A stretch of DNA of 64,000 nucleotides from Haladaptatus salinisoli (GCF_020614375.1 NZ_CP085327.1:806001-870000), one strand, 5' to 3'. Positions 17,906-27,546 are shown, counted from the stretch's first letter. Numbers and translations are program-made. The notes: a model not told the origin generated them from the sequence alone.

Positions 17906-18340
17906 ATGCAACTCCTATCGCTGCTCGGGCCGATCGACGTGATCGAACCGTTCGTGGAGTACGTCGTCCTCGCGCTCGTGTTGCTCAACATGGGGACGCG
18001 GTGGTTCGCGTACCGGAACTACTCGAAGCAGGCGACGGACGACGACCGCGAGACGCTCGACCGGTGGATTCCGCACGAACTGTCGAACCTCCTGCTCGTG
18101 CTCGGGTCGTTCTACTTCCTGACGACGCACCACCACGCCGGAATCGTTCTCTCGTCGCTCGTGCTCGGACTCTTCATCACCGACTTCTTCGAGGTCGAGG
18201 CCCGCGCCGTCGAGATGCGCCGCGGCGTCCCGCTCGACAAGCCGAAGGGAGCGCTCACGGCGTCCTTCGTCGTGTTCCTGTACGTGGCGTACCTCAGCCT
18301 GTTCAGCTTCATCAAACCGTTCTGGAGCGCCGTGGTCTGA
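17906..18340 (+). CDS. Conserved haloarchaeal multi-pass membrane protein
   Basis: The 144-residue protein has four hydrophobic stretches: IEPFVEYVVLALVLLNMGTRW, LSNLLLVLGSFYFLTT, AGIVLSSLVLGLFITDFF and ASFVVFLYVAYLSLFSFI. A cytoplasmic-type linker carries YSKQATDDDRETLDRW and a conserved-looking HELSN and THHHAG. I recognise it as a haloarchaeal-type uncharacterised membrane protein but cannot name the domain with confidence. No enzymatic motif. Confidence 0.75.
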   Translation: MQLLSLLGPIDVIEPFVEYVVLALVLLNMGTRWFAYRNYSKQATDDDRETLDRWIPHELSNLLLVLGSFYFLTTHHHAGIVLSSLVLGLFITDFFEVEARAVEMRRGVPLDKPKGALTASFVVFLYVAYLSLFSFIKPFWSAVV

Positions 18341-18655
18341 ACCGTTTCCGATATTCACTTCTCCCGCTATCGAAACCGGCGGTGGCCGATTCCGACGAGA
18401 CGCGACGGGTCGAAGGGTCCCGTCGGTGATCGTCACTTTCTCGCAGCGGAGCAGTTACCGGACGGCGAACGGCGGCGGCTGAATACGGCGGGTCGTCGGG
18501 TCGATGCTGGCCGAAATCGCGGAGGGGAACCCCCGAAAAGGAGCGGCTTTCTGGCCGGCGTCGTTCTCGTGCTCGCTTGCGGCGCGGTTCCCGAAGCTAT
18601 CGACGGCGGAGTCGCGCGGTGAAAGTATTTACGCTCGGAGAACAGTTCGCCGTTG
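18341..18655. other. Intergenic region, nothing recognised
   Basis: About 315 bp with no supportable reading frame, RNA or repeat. The only notable elements are GAAAGTATTTACG at about 18619-18631, a TATA-like sequence about 30 bases upstream of the propeller gene start at 18656. Confidence 0.4.
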
Positions 18656-19888
18656 ATGCCATCCAGACGGGACGTCCTCGCCGCCGCGGGCATCGCCGGT
18701 CTCGGCGTCGGGGCCGTCTCGCGGCTCCGACTCGGCCCCGTCGAGTCGTGGACTCCCCGCCCCGACACGTGGCCGCTCCGGCGGTACGACCCCGCGAACA
18801 CCGCCGCCAATCCCGACGCGACCCCGCCGACGAACCCGTCGGTCGCGTGGGCCGTCGCTCCCCTTGGAGTGAGCCGAGATAACGCCGTCGTCGTCGATCA
18901 AGAGACAGCGTACGCGGCGGGGAACGGAATTGCAGCACTCAACCGCACGGACGGAACGGTACGATGGCGGTCGGACCGCCCCGGCGGACCGCTCGCCGTC
19001 CGCGATGGAACCACGTTCATCGCACCCGGGTACGACGTATCTGCCGATGGTGCCGCGCTCCGGGCGATCGGAACCGACGGCGTCGAACGTTGGAGTCGGA
19101 AACTGGAAGCCGGAAACGTCGATTCGCTCGTCGTCGCCGACGATACCCTCTTCGTCGGCGGGCAAGGAATACTGCGCGCCTACGGGACGGATGGCCGCCA
19201 GCGATGGTCGACGGAGGGCGGTCCGCAGACACACGTGCTCGTCAGCGGCGGACGACTCCACGCCTCGACCGGGTCGGTGGCTCGCTACCGCCGTCGAAGT
19301 CTGCTGTCCGTCGGCATCGGTTCGCCCGGGGAGACAGCCTGGGAAACCGACTACTACGGAGTGCGGTTCGGCTATCCCACGGGATTGGCAGCGACCGACT
19401 CTCGACTTGTTGCCGGATTCTGGCATTCGATGCCGTACGGGGGTTCGGCGTTGGTCGGCGTCGACCCGCGAGGCGGCACCGTTCGCTGGAGCGCATTCCC
19501 TTTCGACGATGATGCCGAGATGCCCCTCCTCACGGGGGCGCTCGCGACCGACACCGCGAACTGTTTCTTCGGTTTCCTTCGCGGAGAGGGTGAGAACACC
19601 CGGTACGCCGTTGCCAGTCGACGGCTTTCCGACGGGGGGCGGCGATGGCACCACACGGTCGAACAACGAATCACGGACATCGCCGTGGTCGCGGAGACGG
19701 TGGTAGTGGCGACCGCGGCCCCCGACGGGGCGACGGAAGTGCCCTTCGGGACGGTCCGAGCGCTCCGCTCCCGTGACGGCAGCGAAATGTGGCGAGTCGA
19801 TTTCGACGACTACGTCCGGTCGATCGCTCCGGTCGACGGGGCGGTCTTCGCCGCGACGCTAGGCGGACAGGTTATCGCGCTCGAGTGA
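18656..19888 (+). CDS. PQQ-like beta-propeller protein, Tat-exported
   Basis: This 410-residue protein has a Tat-type leader (PSRRDVLAAAGIAGLGVG) and then repeated propeller blades with GIAALNRTDGTVRWR, LRAIGTDGVERWSRK, LRAYGTDGRQRWST, LVGVDPRGGTVRWS and VRALRSRDGSEMWRV. These are the AxDxxTGxxxW-type tryptophan-docking repeats of the PQQ/YncE/BamB group. No PQQ-dehydrogenase catalytic residues are evident, so a binding or scaffold role outside the membrane is more likely than enzymatic activity. ATG at 18656 chosen over a TTG at 18653. Confidence 0.85.
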   Translation: MPSRRDVLAAAGIAGLGVGAVSRLRLGPVESWTPRPDTWPLRRYDPANTAANPDATPPTNPSVAWAVAPLGVSRDNAVVVDQETAYAAGNGIAALNRTDGTVRWRSDRPGGPLAVRDGTTFIAPGYDVSADGAALRAIGTDGVERWSRKLEAGNVDSLVVADDTLFVGGQGILRAYGTDGRQRWSTEGGPQTHVLVSGGRLHASTGSVARYRRRSLLSVGIGSPGETAWETDYYGVRFGYPTGLAATDSRLVAGFWHSMPYGGSALVGVDPRGGTVRWSAFPFDDDAEMPLLTGALATDTANCFFGFLRGEGENTRYAVASRRLSDGGRRWHHTVEQRITDIAVVAETVVVATAAPDGATEVPFGTVRALRSRDGSEMWRVDFDDYVRSIAPVDGAVFAATLGGQVIALE

Positions 19889-19942
19889 CGGACGACGCTT
19901 GGACAACGGCGGAAGCCCGTTACCGTAGAATTCGCGACCGCG

Positions 19943-20356
19943 TCACTCGGATCCGGCGTCCCCCAGCGTCTTCACCTCCCAGTCGTCGGCCTCGCGGAGG
20001 TAGTCGGGAATCTCGTCGTCGTCCAACCGCTCGCGGACGTGAATCGTCCCGTCGTCCACCCCGCCGCGACCGAGGTCGACGAACAGTCGCCGGAGACCGC
20101 TCCGCCAGCGCGTATCCACCAGTTGCCGCCAGCAGGCCTCGAAGGCGGCCTGCTCGGTCTCCGTCGGCCCGCCGCTCTCCCGGGCGAGTTCGAGACAGCA
20201 CTCGGGGCAGTTGTAGACGGACACGGCGTCCGCGAGCGCGTGGACGTGCCCGTCGAAGGTGACGATGGGCGCTCGCCGCTCCATCGCCCCGTGCCGGTCG
20301 CACACGGCGTCCTCCGGGTCGGTACCGATGTAGATGGGTCGTCGGTTCGAAGTCAT
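19943..20356 (-). CDS. Hypothetical protein with putative Cys/His metal site
   Basis: The 137-residue acidic protein begins MTSNRRPIYIGTDPEDAVCDRHG and has CPECC at about residue 53; the Cys/His pair CDRH and the CPEC knuckle could form a zinc site. The C-terminal half is helical and charged (WRQLVDTRWRSGLRRLFVDL, RERLDDDEIPDYLREADDWEVKTL). Unrecognised family. ATG at 20356 gives a start that resembles other haloarchaeal zinc-finger proteins; the in-frame extension to 20413 looks non-coding. It converges with the propeller gene. Confidence 0.7.
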   Translation of the reverse strand: MTSNRRPIYIGTDPEDAVCDRHGAMERRAPIVTFDGHVHALADAVSVYNCPECCLELARESGGPTETEQAAFEACWRQLVDTRWRSGLRRLFVDLGRGGVDDGTIHVRERLDDDEIPDYLREADDWEVKTLGDAGSE

Positions 20357-20497
20357 GAGTGGCGCGACCCGACGGGTTCGTCGGTTATCGAACGCCGCCG
20401 AGTCGATCGCCAACGACCAACGGCCGACATGCCCATCAAGCTACCGGCGGAGACCGCGGCCCCGCCAGTTTTGTCCATCGGTACGCAAACGCCCACC

Positions 20498-21574
20498 ATG
20501 GAGGACGAACTGCTCGTCTACGGGTCGTACGGATACACGGGCGCGCTGGTCGCGCGAACCGCGGTCGACGAGGGACTGTCGCCGACGCTCGCCGGGAGGG
20601 ACGCCGAGCGAGTCGAGGAACAGGCGATGGAACTCGACTGCGACCACCGGGTGTTCAGTCTGGCGCACCCGGAGGTCGTCGAGAAGCACGTCGAGGACGC
20701 CGCCGCGGTGTTGAACTGCGCCGGGCCGTTTTCGAACACCGCCGACCCCCTGATTTCGGCGTGCCTGCGGGCCGGTACCGACTACCTCGACATCAACGGT
20801 GAGATAGACGCCCTCGAAGCCACCGCGGAACGCGACCGGGACGCGGAGCGGGCCGACGTGAGCCTGCTTCCGTCCATGGGGTTCGATACGGTCCCGACGG
20901 ACTGTCTGGCCGGACACTTAGAAGGACGGTTACCGAGCGCGACCCGCCTCATGCTGGCGATAGACGGCCTCGGGACCTTCTCGCCCGGCACCGTGAAATC
21001 CATCATCGAGGGACTCGCCAGACCGGGAGCGGTTCGCGCGGACGGCGAGATTCGGGCGGTTCCGGCGGCGTGGAAGACCCGCCGGGTCGATTTCGGACGG
21101 GGAACGAAGACCGCCGTCACCATCCCGTGGGGCGACGTTTCGACGGGGTACTACACGACCGGCATCCCGAACATCGAGGTGTACGCCACGGTGCCGGAGT
21201 ACGCCGTGGGGGTGATGAAGCGAACGCGCGCGCTCACCCCGCTGTTCGGCGCGAAACCGGTGCAACGGGCGGCGAAGCGCGCGGCCGACGCCGTGGTCTC
21301 CGGCCCGACCGCGGAGCGGCGAGCGCGGAGCGTGACCCGGATCTGGGGTCGCGTCGAGGACGACGAGGGTCGCCACGTCGCCGCCCGCATGCGAACGCCC
21401 GACACGTACGAGTTGACCGCACGGACCGCGGTCGAGGCCGCCCGACGCACGCTCGCGGGCGAGGTCGACCCCGGCTTCCAGACCCCGGCGTCGGCGTTCG
21501 GCCCGGACTTCGTCCTCGATTTCGACGGCGTCGAGCGCGAGGACGTGGCGGAAAAAACGACCGTCCGATCGTAA
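20498..21574 (+). CDS. Saccharopine-dehydrogenase-like NADP-binding protein (trans-acting enoyl reductase type)
   Basis: A 358-residue protein with a Rossmann start, LLVYGSYGYTGALVARTAVDEG, followed by LAGRD, LNCAGPFSNTADPLISACLRAGTDYLDINGE and LLPSMGFDTVPTD. These are diagnostic of the saccharopine reductase / trans-acting enoyl reductase family (YMR226-like MlrA proteins and mycobacterial Rv2449c). Haloarchaeal members have no defined substrate, though NADPH-dependent reduction of a lipid-type enoyl group is possible. The ATG at 20498 fits this motif; the long upstream open frame is antisense to the neighbouring gene. Confidence 0.85.
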   Translation: MEDELLVYGSYGYTGALVARTAVDEGLSPTLAGRDAERVEEQAMELDCDHRVFSLAHPEVVEKHVEDAAAVLNCAGPFSNTADPLISACLRAGTDYLDINGEIDALEATAERDRDAERADVSLLPSMGFDTVPTDCLAGHLEGRLPSATRLMLAIDGLGTFSPGTVKSIIEGLARPGAVRADGEIRAVPAAWKTRRVDFGRGTKTAVTIPWGDVSTGYYTTGIPNIEVYATVPEYAVGVMKRTRALTPLFGAKPVQRAAKRAADAVVSGPTAERRARSVTRIWGRVEDDEGRHVAARMRTPDTYELTARTAVEAARRTLAGEVDPGFQTPASAFGPDFVLDFDGVEREDVAEKTTVRS

Positions 21575-21722
21575 GTGCGCGCTGAGGGGGAAGCGGAGTT
21601 CGGAGCGCCGCCGAACTCCGGCGACCTCGTCGGAAAGCCCGGCGAATTCGCGGCGTAAACTTCGCGTTCGGGATGGGCGTTCGAAGCCGCACATTTAAAT
21701 ATCCCGGATGGGAGTTCACTTT

Positions 21723-22046
21723 ATGTCTAAACCTGTATGGATAAACTACGGCTTGTTCTTCCTCGGCGTGTTCATGATCGCCGGCGCGGTCGTCGCCGGG
21801 GTCGGGGCGCTCAACTACGAGTTCGCGCTCGCTTCCTCGACGGAGAATCCGCCCGCTACGACTCACCCCCCTTACGAGTACGGGAATCTGCCGGCGAGCG
21901 AACAGCGCATCGTGGACGGCGCGATAGACGGAACTCGTTACACGCTCGACGGGAGCAGTCCGATTCCGGGCGGCGCGAGGCCCAGTTTTAGCGAGCAGGA
22001 AGTGGTGGTACGGAAAGGTGACGCGTACTACGTCTTCACCTACTGA
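21723..22046 (+). CDS. Small membrane-anchored protein
   Basis: The 107-residue protein has one N-terminal transmembrane helix (INYGLFFLGVFMIAGAVVAGVGAL) and an extracytoplasmic domain of about 75 residues (EYGNLPASEQRIVDGAIDGTRYTL ... VVVRKGDAYYVFTY). This is a haloarchaeal-type anchored domain that I recognise only by style. An AT-rich box (ATTTAAATATCCC, about 21693-21705) lies about 20-30 bases upstream of the ATG, consistent with a nearly leaderless transcript. A 42-codon gene starts 3 bases after its stop. Confidence 0.75.
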   Translation: MSKPVWINYGLFFLGVFMIAGAVVAGVGALNYEFALASSTENPPATTHPPYEYGNLPASEQRIVDGAIDGTRYTLDGSSPIPGGARPSFSEQEVVVRKGDAYYVFTY

Positions 22047-22049
22047 CTG

Positions 22050-22178
22050 ATGGTCGTCTGGACGGAGCCCGCCGGATTGGCGGCGATTGCGCTGATTCTC
22101 GGTGGGTTCGTGGCGGTCGTCGAGGCGATTCGCCGACAGCAGTTCCCCAACAAACGATACCCGTGGCAGGCCGGTTGA
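22050..22178 (+). CDS. 42-residue single-pass membrane micro-protein
   Basis: ATG at 22050 follows the previous stop by 3 bases, so it is likely translationally coupled. It encodes one hydrophobic helix (AGLAAIALILGGFVAVVEAI) followed by a positive cytoplasmic tail RRQQFPNKRYPWQAG. Codon third positions are mostly G/C, as in real genes here. It probably works with the anchored protein upstream. No known family recognised. Confidence 0.6.
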   Translation: MVVWTEPAGLAAIALILGGFVAVVEAIRRQQFPNKRYPWQAG

Positions 22179-22262
22179 GGGAGTCACCGACCGCGAGCGA
22201 GGACCGTCGGCGAGTCCCCAACGACGGTTCGTATCCCGTGGATGACGAGGGCGCGAAACGAG

Positions 22263-22910
22263 TTACCGCTCCCCTTCTATGCCGATTTCTCCGTCGAACT
22301 GCGTGAAGAACTCGTCCATGAAATCCCATCGGGACTTTCCGAGCCGACGGGCCGGCGAGGTGTACAACAAATCCAGACGCTCCCTGGCCCATTCTCGTAG
22401 TAAATCGATGTCGGGAAGGTCCGATGTAGCCGCGCCGGGAACCGACGAGTCGTCGATCACCGCGTATCGTTCCCCCGCCCTACCGGATCTCTCGCCGACG
22501 ATACCGCGCGCTCCGGCGGCATCCAGCTTGTCCGCGTCGAAGAGTAATTTCGCCTCGAGAGTCTCGGGCTCGGGGGAGCCGGATCGAATACTGTGCGTTC
22601 GGATACAGTGCTCGACAGCTTCGATCGTGTCAGTCGCCACACCCTCTCTCTCCAGAAGCTCTCCGGCTTTTACCGCCGCCCACCGGTCGTGGTCGTCGAT
22701 TTTCCCGACTCGTTCTCGCGGCCGGCCGATGTCGTGTAACCACGTCGCTGCGGAAAGAACGTCCCGATCAACGGCACCCTCACACTCGTTCGCTAACCGA
22801 ATCGCCAAATCGCGGACCCGCTTGGCGTGGAAGCTATCGTGCGCCGGGAGGGCATCCTCGTAGTACGGCAACGACAACTTTCGAGCGAGCGAATCCAATT
22901 CACGAGCCAT
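22263..22910 (-). CDS. HD-domain phosphohydrolase
   Basis: A 215-residue HD-superfamily protein: HDSFHAKRVRDLAIRLA near residue 24, the metal motif WLHDIGRPRE near 57, HDRWAAVKAGELL and HCIRTHSIRSG, then LLFDADKLDAAG with the last metal Asp. This pattern fits YedJ/PF01966-type phosphohydrolases that act on nucleotides or related phosphoesters. No signal peptide. Stand-alone gene whose 3' end faces the 42-residue gene. Confidence 0.88.
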   Translation of the reverse strand: MARELDSLARKLSLPYYEDALPAHDSFHAKRVRDLAIRLANECEGAVDRDVLSAATWLHDIGRPRERVGKIDDHDRWAAVKAGELLEREGVATDTIEAVEHCIRTHSIRSGSPEPETLEAKLLFDADKLDAAGARGIVGERSGRAGERYAVIDDSSVPGAATSDLPDIDLLREWARERLDLLYTSPARRLGKSRWDFMDEFFTQFDGEIGIEGER

Positions 22911-23105
22911 CGAATGTAATCAGAGGGTGGCTCCTAGGTGTTATAGGAGCTGTGAAATTAGGAGCTGCGGAATCCCATTCCGGGAGATATTCGAACTGGC
23001 AACTATCGTATCTCCTCTAACGATAGCTGACGGATTCGTCTGTAGCGAGGTGAACCGATGCGCCGACGCGCCTCGACCTCGAAATCGCCGCGGACGAGCG
23101 GTCCC

Positions 23106-24761
23106 TCAGTTCGTCTCGTCGCGCAGTTCGGTGCGGCGAATCTTGCCCGTCACGGTCTTCGGGAGGTCGTCGCGGAACTCTATCTCCCGGGGGTACTCGT
23201 GGGCCGACAGCTCCTCTTTGACGTGCTGTTTGATGTCCTCCGCGAGTTGGGGCGTGGGGTTCGTCCCCTCGCTCGGGACGACGTAGGCTTTGACGATGGT
23301 GCCGCGTTCGTCGTGCGGCTTCGGAACGACGGCGGCCTCCGCGACGGCGGGGTGTTCGCCCAGCGAACTCTCGACCTCGAAGGGGCCGATGCGGTAGCCG
23401 GAGCTGATGATGACGTCGTCGGCGCGCCCCTCGAACCAGAAGTAGCCGTCCTCGTCGAGGTGGCCGAGGTCGCCCGAGAGGTACCAGTCGTTGACGAAAC
23501 ACTCCGCCGTCTTCTCGGGCTTGTTCCAGTACCCGGCGAAGAAACAGGGGTAGTCGCCGCGCTGGGCTATCTCGCCCGTCTCGCCCGGTTCGAGCGGTTC
23601 GCCGGTCTCCGGGTCGACGACGGCGGCCTCGATGCCGGGGAGCGGTTTGCCCATGCTCCCCGGACGAACCTCCATCGTCGGGTAGTTGTTGATTATCATG
23701 TTGCCCGTCTCGGTCTGCCCGTAGGTGTCGTGGATGGTGACGCCGAGCGTCTCTTCGCCCCACTCGACCACGCCCGCCGAGAGCGGTTCGCCGATGGACA
23801 GCGCGTGGCGGAGGTCGAGATCGGCGTCCTCCAGCACCGCTTCCTTCTCGCGGAGCATCCGGTAGGCGGTCGGGACGCTGAACAGCACCGAGACGGGGAA
23901 CTCGTCCAGCAGGTCCGCCCACGTCTCGGGGTCGAACTCGCCCTCGTAGGTGAAGAGGCTCGCACCCCAGAACCACGCGCCGAGGGTGTTGATGGGTCCG
24001 GTCAGCCAGCCGAGGTCGCCCGTCGACCAGTAGAGGTCGCCCGGTCGGAGGTCGACCGCGAACCGCTGGGTTGCCGCGACCCCCGCGACCCACCGGTGTT
24101 TGTGGAGGACGCCCTTCGCCAGTCCCGTGGTCCCGCTCGTGTAGTACAGCAGCGCGTCGTCCTCGCCGCCGGTCGCCGCGGTCTCGTACTCGCGGTCGGC
24201 GTCGGCCAGCGCGGCGCGATAGCTGACGTCCCCGCGCCTGATCCCGGTTCCGTCGTCGCTGACGACGACGACGTGTTCGACCGACGGCGCGTCGTCGAGC
24301 GCCCTCGAGATGGTGTCCCGGTTGTCGGGCGTGGTGACGACGACCTTCGCGTCGCAGTCGTCGAGTCGGTAGGAGATGCCGTCGGGGCCGAACCGTTCGT
24401 TGACGCCGCCCCACACGCCGCCCGCCTTGAGCGTCCCGACGAGAGCGACGTAGTGCTCGGGGATCCGCGGCATGTAGGAGAACACCCGGTCGCCCGATTC
24501 GATCAGGTCGTCGAGGACGTTGGCGAACCGATTCGACCGCTCGGCGAGTTCCCAGAAGGTGAGCGTCTCGCGTTCCCCGTCCTTGCCCGCGTAGTAGAGC
24601 GCGACCTTCTCGCGGTTTTCCGCGTGTCGGTCGCAGACCTCGTGGGCGATGTTCAACCGCTCGGGCGCGTTCCAGTCGGCCTCGGCGTAGATGTCGTCCC
24701 AGTCGAACGTCTCCCGCTCGTCGTCGTAATCGTGTAGATTGTGAGCAGACATCACGCTCAT
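23106..24761 (-). CDS. Acyl-CoA synthetase (AMP-forming), medium-chain/acetyl type
   Basis: A 551-residue ANL-superfamily ligase that activates a carboxylic acid with ATP and CoA. The phosphate loop is LLYYTSGTTGLAKGVLHKH, A5 is YGQTETG, A7 YLSGDLGHLDEDGYFWF, A8 GRADDVIISSGYRIGPFEVE and A10 LPKTVTGKIRRTELR with the acylation Lys. The overall pattern fits MACS/AcsA-like enzymes with short to medium chain acids. The start could be 24761 or the Met 3 codons later. Monocistronic. Confidence 0.9.
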   Translation of the reverse strand: MSVMSAHNLHDYDDERETFDWDDIYAEADWNAPERLNIAHEVCDRHAENREKVALYYAGKDGERETLTFWELAERSNRFANVLDDLIESGDRVFSYMPRIPEHYVALVGTLKAGGVWGGVNERFGPDGISYRLDDCDAKVVVTTPDNRDTISRALDDAPSVEHVVVVSDDGTGIRRGDVSYRAALADADREYETAATGGEDDALLYYTSGTTGLAKGVLHKHRWVAGVAATQRFAVDLRPGDLYWSTGDLGWLTGPINTLGAWFWGASLFTYEGEFDPETWADLLDEFPVSVLFSVPTAYRMLREKEAVLEDADLDLRHALSIGEPLSAGVVEWGEETLGVTIHDTYGQTETGNMIINNYPTMEVRPGSMGKPLPGIEAAVVDPETGEPLEPGETGEIAQRGDYPCFFAGYWNKPEKTAECFVNDWYLSGDLGHLDEDGYFWFEGRADDVIISSGYRIGPFEVESSLGEHPAVAEAAVVPKPHDERGTIVKAYVVPSEGTNPTPQLAEDIKQHVKEELSAHEYPREIEFRDDLPKTVTGKIRRTELRDETN

Positions 24762-25013
24762 AGTCGGAGGCGGCGCGTATAATCGTTGTCCAACGGTTCA
24801 CCTCCGAACACCTATCGAGCGAGGGAGGGAATGGGGAACGACGTCGGGCGGAAGTATCGTTCGTCCGCCCGGTCGTCGTCGGTACGGCGCCAGCGTTCAA
24901 CACGAATGATTCGGGAAGAAACGCTCTGACGGCTCAATTTAGCCTCGAGCTACCATATGGAATCGAATAACGACATATCTATCACCAGTGTATGGTTTGT
25001 GGGGTGGGAACGT

Positions 25014-26180
25014 ATGCCAATGGACGCGGTCGTCTATCAAGGACCGCACGACGTAGCGGTGGAATCGGTCGACGAACCGGAAATCGAACATCCCGACGAC
25101 GTCATCATCGACATCTCGACGACGGCCATCTGCGGGTCGGACCTGCACATGTACGAGGGGCGGACGGACGCGGAACCGGGAATCGTCTTCGGTCACGAGA
25201 ACATGGGCATCGTGGACGAAGTCGGCGAGGGCGTGACGACGCTCGAGGAGGGCGACCGCATCGTCCTCCCGTTCAACGTCGCGTGCGGGTTCTGTCGGAA
25301 CTGCGAGAACGGCTACACGGGGTTCTGCCTGAACGTGAATCCCGGTTTCGCCGGCGGCGCGTACGGCTACGTCGCGATGGGTCCGTACAAGGGCGGCCAG
25401 GCGGAGCGCCTCCGCGTCCCGTTCGCGGACTTCAACGCCCTCCACCTGCCGGAAGGGGACGAACACGAGGACTCGTTCATCCTGCTCGCGGACATCTTCC
25501 CGACGGGCTGGCACGGGACGGAACTCGCCGACCTCCGGCCCGGCGAATCGATCGCCGTCTTCGGCGCCGGTCCGGTCGGGCTGATGGCCGCTTACAGCGC
25601 GAAGATAAGGGGTGCGGCGGAGATATACGTGGTCGATAGGGTGCCGAGCAGACTGGAACTCGCCGAGGAGTACTGCGACGCGAAACCGATCAACTTCGAG
25701 GAGGCCGACCCGGTCGAGCAGATAAGGGACGCTCACGGCGGCGGCGTCGACAAGGGCGTCGACGCCGTCGGCTACCAGGCCATCGACCCCGACACCGACA
25801 CCGGCGACGACGCATACGATCCGGCACGGGAGAACCCGGCGGTGGTGCTCAACCAACTCATCCAGGTCGTACGCGCGACCGGTCAGCTAGGAGTGCCCGG
25901 TCTGTACGTCCCCTCCGACCCCGGTGCGCCGGACGAGATGGCCGCACAGGGCCGACTCGGCATCGACTTCGGGACGCTCTTCGAGAAGGGACTCAAGCTC
26001 GGCACCGGCCAGTGCAACGTAAAAGAGTACAACCGTCAGCTTCGCGACCTGATAATCGAGGGACGAGCGGACCCGAGTTTCGTCGTCTCGCACCGCGTCG
26101 AAATCGAGCAAGCGCCGGAGATGTACGAACGATTCGACAACCGCGAAGAGGGCGTCACGAAGGTGCTGCTCGAACCCTGA
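25014..26180 (+). CDS. Zinc-dependent alcohol/formaldehyde dehydrogenase
   Basis: This 388-residue MDR-family enzyme has CGSDLHMYEG (catalytic Cys), GHENMG (catalytic His/Glu), the structural zinc loop CGFCRNCENGYTGFC and the NAD-binding GAGPVGLMA. The NPGFAGGAYGY insert and the DTDTGDDAYDPAREN region resemble glutathione-independent formaldehyde dehydrogenase (FdhA). Aldehyde detoxification is the likely role. I prefer ATG 25014 (MPMDAVVYQG) over an AT-rich in-frame extension to 24957. Confidence 0.88.
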   Translation: MPMDAVVYQGPHDVAVESVDEPEIEHPDDVIIDISTTAICGSDLHMYEGRTDAEPGIVFGHENMGIVDEVGEGVTTLEEGDRIVLPFNVACGFCRNCENGYTGFCLNVNPGFAGGAYGYVAMGPYKGGQAERLRVPFADFNALHLPEGDEHEDSFILLADIFPTGWHGTELADLRPGESIAVFGAGPVGLMAAYSAKIRGAAEIYVVDRVPSRLELAEEYCDAKPINFEEADPVEQIRDAHGGGVDKGVDAVGYQAIDPDTDTGDDAYDPARENPAVVLNQLIQVVRATGQLGVPGLYVPSDPGAPDEMAAQGRLGIDFGTLFEKGLKLGTGQCNVKEYNRQLRDLIIEGRADPSFVVSHRVEIEQAPEMYERFDNREEGVTKVLLEP

Positions 26181-26250
26181 GAACGCCCGTATTTCGTCAC
26201 AGGTTGACGCCGACGTAACGCTGATTGCGTTCACGTGCGTCCTCCTTCGC

Positions 26251-27474
26251 ATGGTGGATGCTCGCACGGTCGAGCTGGAGGGGCACATCATCGACTCCGG
26301 CATGATGCAGCGGTGCTTCGGAGTCGTGATGGACCTCGACGGCGAATTCGAGGTCGAGGAGTTCCGAGTCGGCAAACACAAAGACGAGGAGTCCTACGCC
26401 CGGATGACGGTCACCGCGGACGACGAGGAGACGCTGCGCTCCATCCTTCACGAACTCCACCAGAACGGGGCGCACCTCGCGAACCCGCCGGACGCGACCC
26501 TGAAACCGGCCCCCGAGGACCGGGTGGTTCCGGACGGCTTCTACTCCACGACGAACCACCCGACGCAGGTGCGCTACGAGGGGGAGTGGCTCCCGGTCGA
26601 GAACATCGAGATGGACTGCGCGGTGGTCGTCGACCCCGACGAGCGGACGGCGAGGACGAAGGTGCTCAACGCGGTCGAGGAGGGCGACCTCGTCGTCGCG
26701 GACGAGGCCGGGGTGCGCGTCGACCCGCCGGAGCGCCCGCGGGGGTCGGGCGGGCCGTTCGGGTTCATGCAGGGCGGCGTGTCGAGCGAGCGCCCGTCGG
26801 AGTCGCTCATCCGGGAAATCGCCGAGACCGTCGTCGAGACGAAAGAGGACGGCGGCAAGGTGCTCGCGGTCGTCGGCCCGGCGCTCGTCCACTCCGGCGC
26901 GGGCGACGACCTCGCGCGCCTCGTCCGCGAGGGATACGTCGACATGCTCAGCGCGGGCAACGGCTTCGCCGTCCACGACATCGAACACGGGCGGTACGGC
27001 ACGTCGCTCGGGATGGACATCGAGACGCTGGAACACCCGCGCAAAGGCCACAAACACCACATCTACACCATCAGCGAGGTCATCAGAGAAGGGGGTATCG
27101 AGGAGGCCGTCGAAGCCGGCCGCATCGACGGGGGCGTGATGTACGAGTGCGTGACGAACGACGTGCCCTTCGTGCTCGCGGGGTCGATACGCGACGACGG
27201 ACCGCTGCCGGACACCATCACCGACGCGGTCGAGGCGCAGAACGCCATCCGCGAGCAGGCCCACGAGGCCGACCTCGTGTTGATGCTCTCGACGCTCCTC
27301 CACTCGGTCGCGGTGGGCAACTGCCTCCCGTCGACCACGCGCGTCGTCTGCGTCGATATCAACCCCGCGACGGTCACGCAGTTGCTCGACCGCGGGAGCG
27401 CGCAGGCAATCGGGATGGTGACCGACGTGGGGACGTTCGTCCCCGCGCTCGCCGAGCAGGTGCTGTCCGAGTAG
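26251..27474 (+). CDS. TIGR00300-type protein (archaeal LOR/SDH-like, ornithine cyclodeaminase-like)
   Basis: A 407-residue protein with the N-terminal LOR/SDH-like domain (TVELEGHIIDSGMMQRCFGVVMDLDG and a ferredoxin-like fold to about 100) and a C-terminal Rossmann-type domain with VVGPALVHSGAGDDL and STLLHSVAVGNCLP. This matches archaeal TIGR00300, related to the C-terminal domain of cyanobacterial AgrE/ArgZ, for which ornithine cyclodeaminase activity has been reported. It would convert ornithine to proline and ammonia. Exact activity here is inference. Confidence 0.82.
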   Translation: MVDARTVELEGHIIDSGMMQRCFGVVMDLDGEFEVEEFRVGKHKDEESYARMTVTADDEETLRSILHELHQNGAHLANPPDATLKPAPEDRVVPDGFYSTTNHPTQVRYEGEWLPVENIEMDCAVVVDPDERTARTKVLNAVEEGDLVVADEAGVRVDPPERPRGSGGPFGFMQGGVSSERPSESLIREIAETVVETKEDGGKVLAVVGPALVHSGAGDDLARLVREGYVDMLSAGNGFAVHDIEHGRYGTSLGMDIETLEHPRKGHKHHIYTISEVIREGGIEEAVEAGRIDGGVMYECVTNDVPFVLAGSIRDDGPLPDTITDAVEAQNAIREQAHEADLVLMLSTLLHSVAVGNCLPSTTRVVCVDINPATVTQLLDRGSAQAIGMVTDVGTFVPALAEQVLSE

Positions 27475-27546
27475 TCGGCGACCCGGACGACTCCGGCAAG
27501 AGATTCATGCTCGCCGGAGTCCTCCCTTTAGGGAGGGGGTACGACC

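Noticed and set aside
23017-24903. Long frames on both strands across the acyl-CoA ligase at 23106-24761
   Set aside because: Only the 551-residue frame carries ligase motifs; the others are low-complexity Arg/Gly/Pro shadows.
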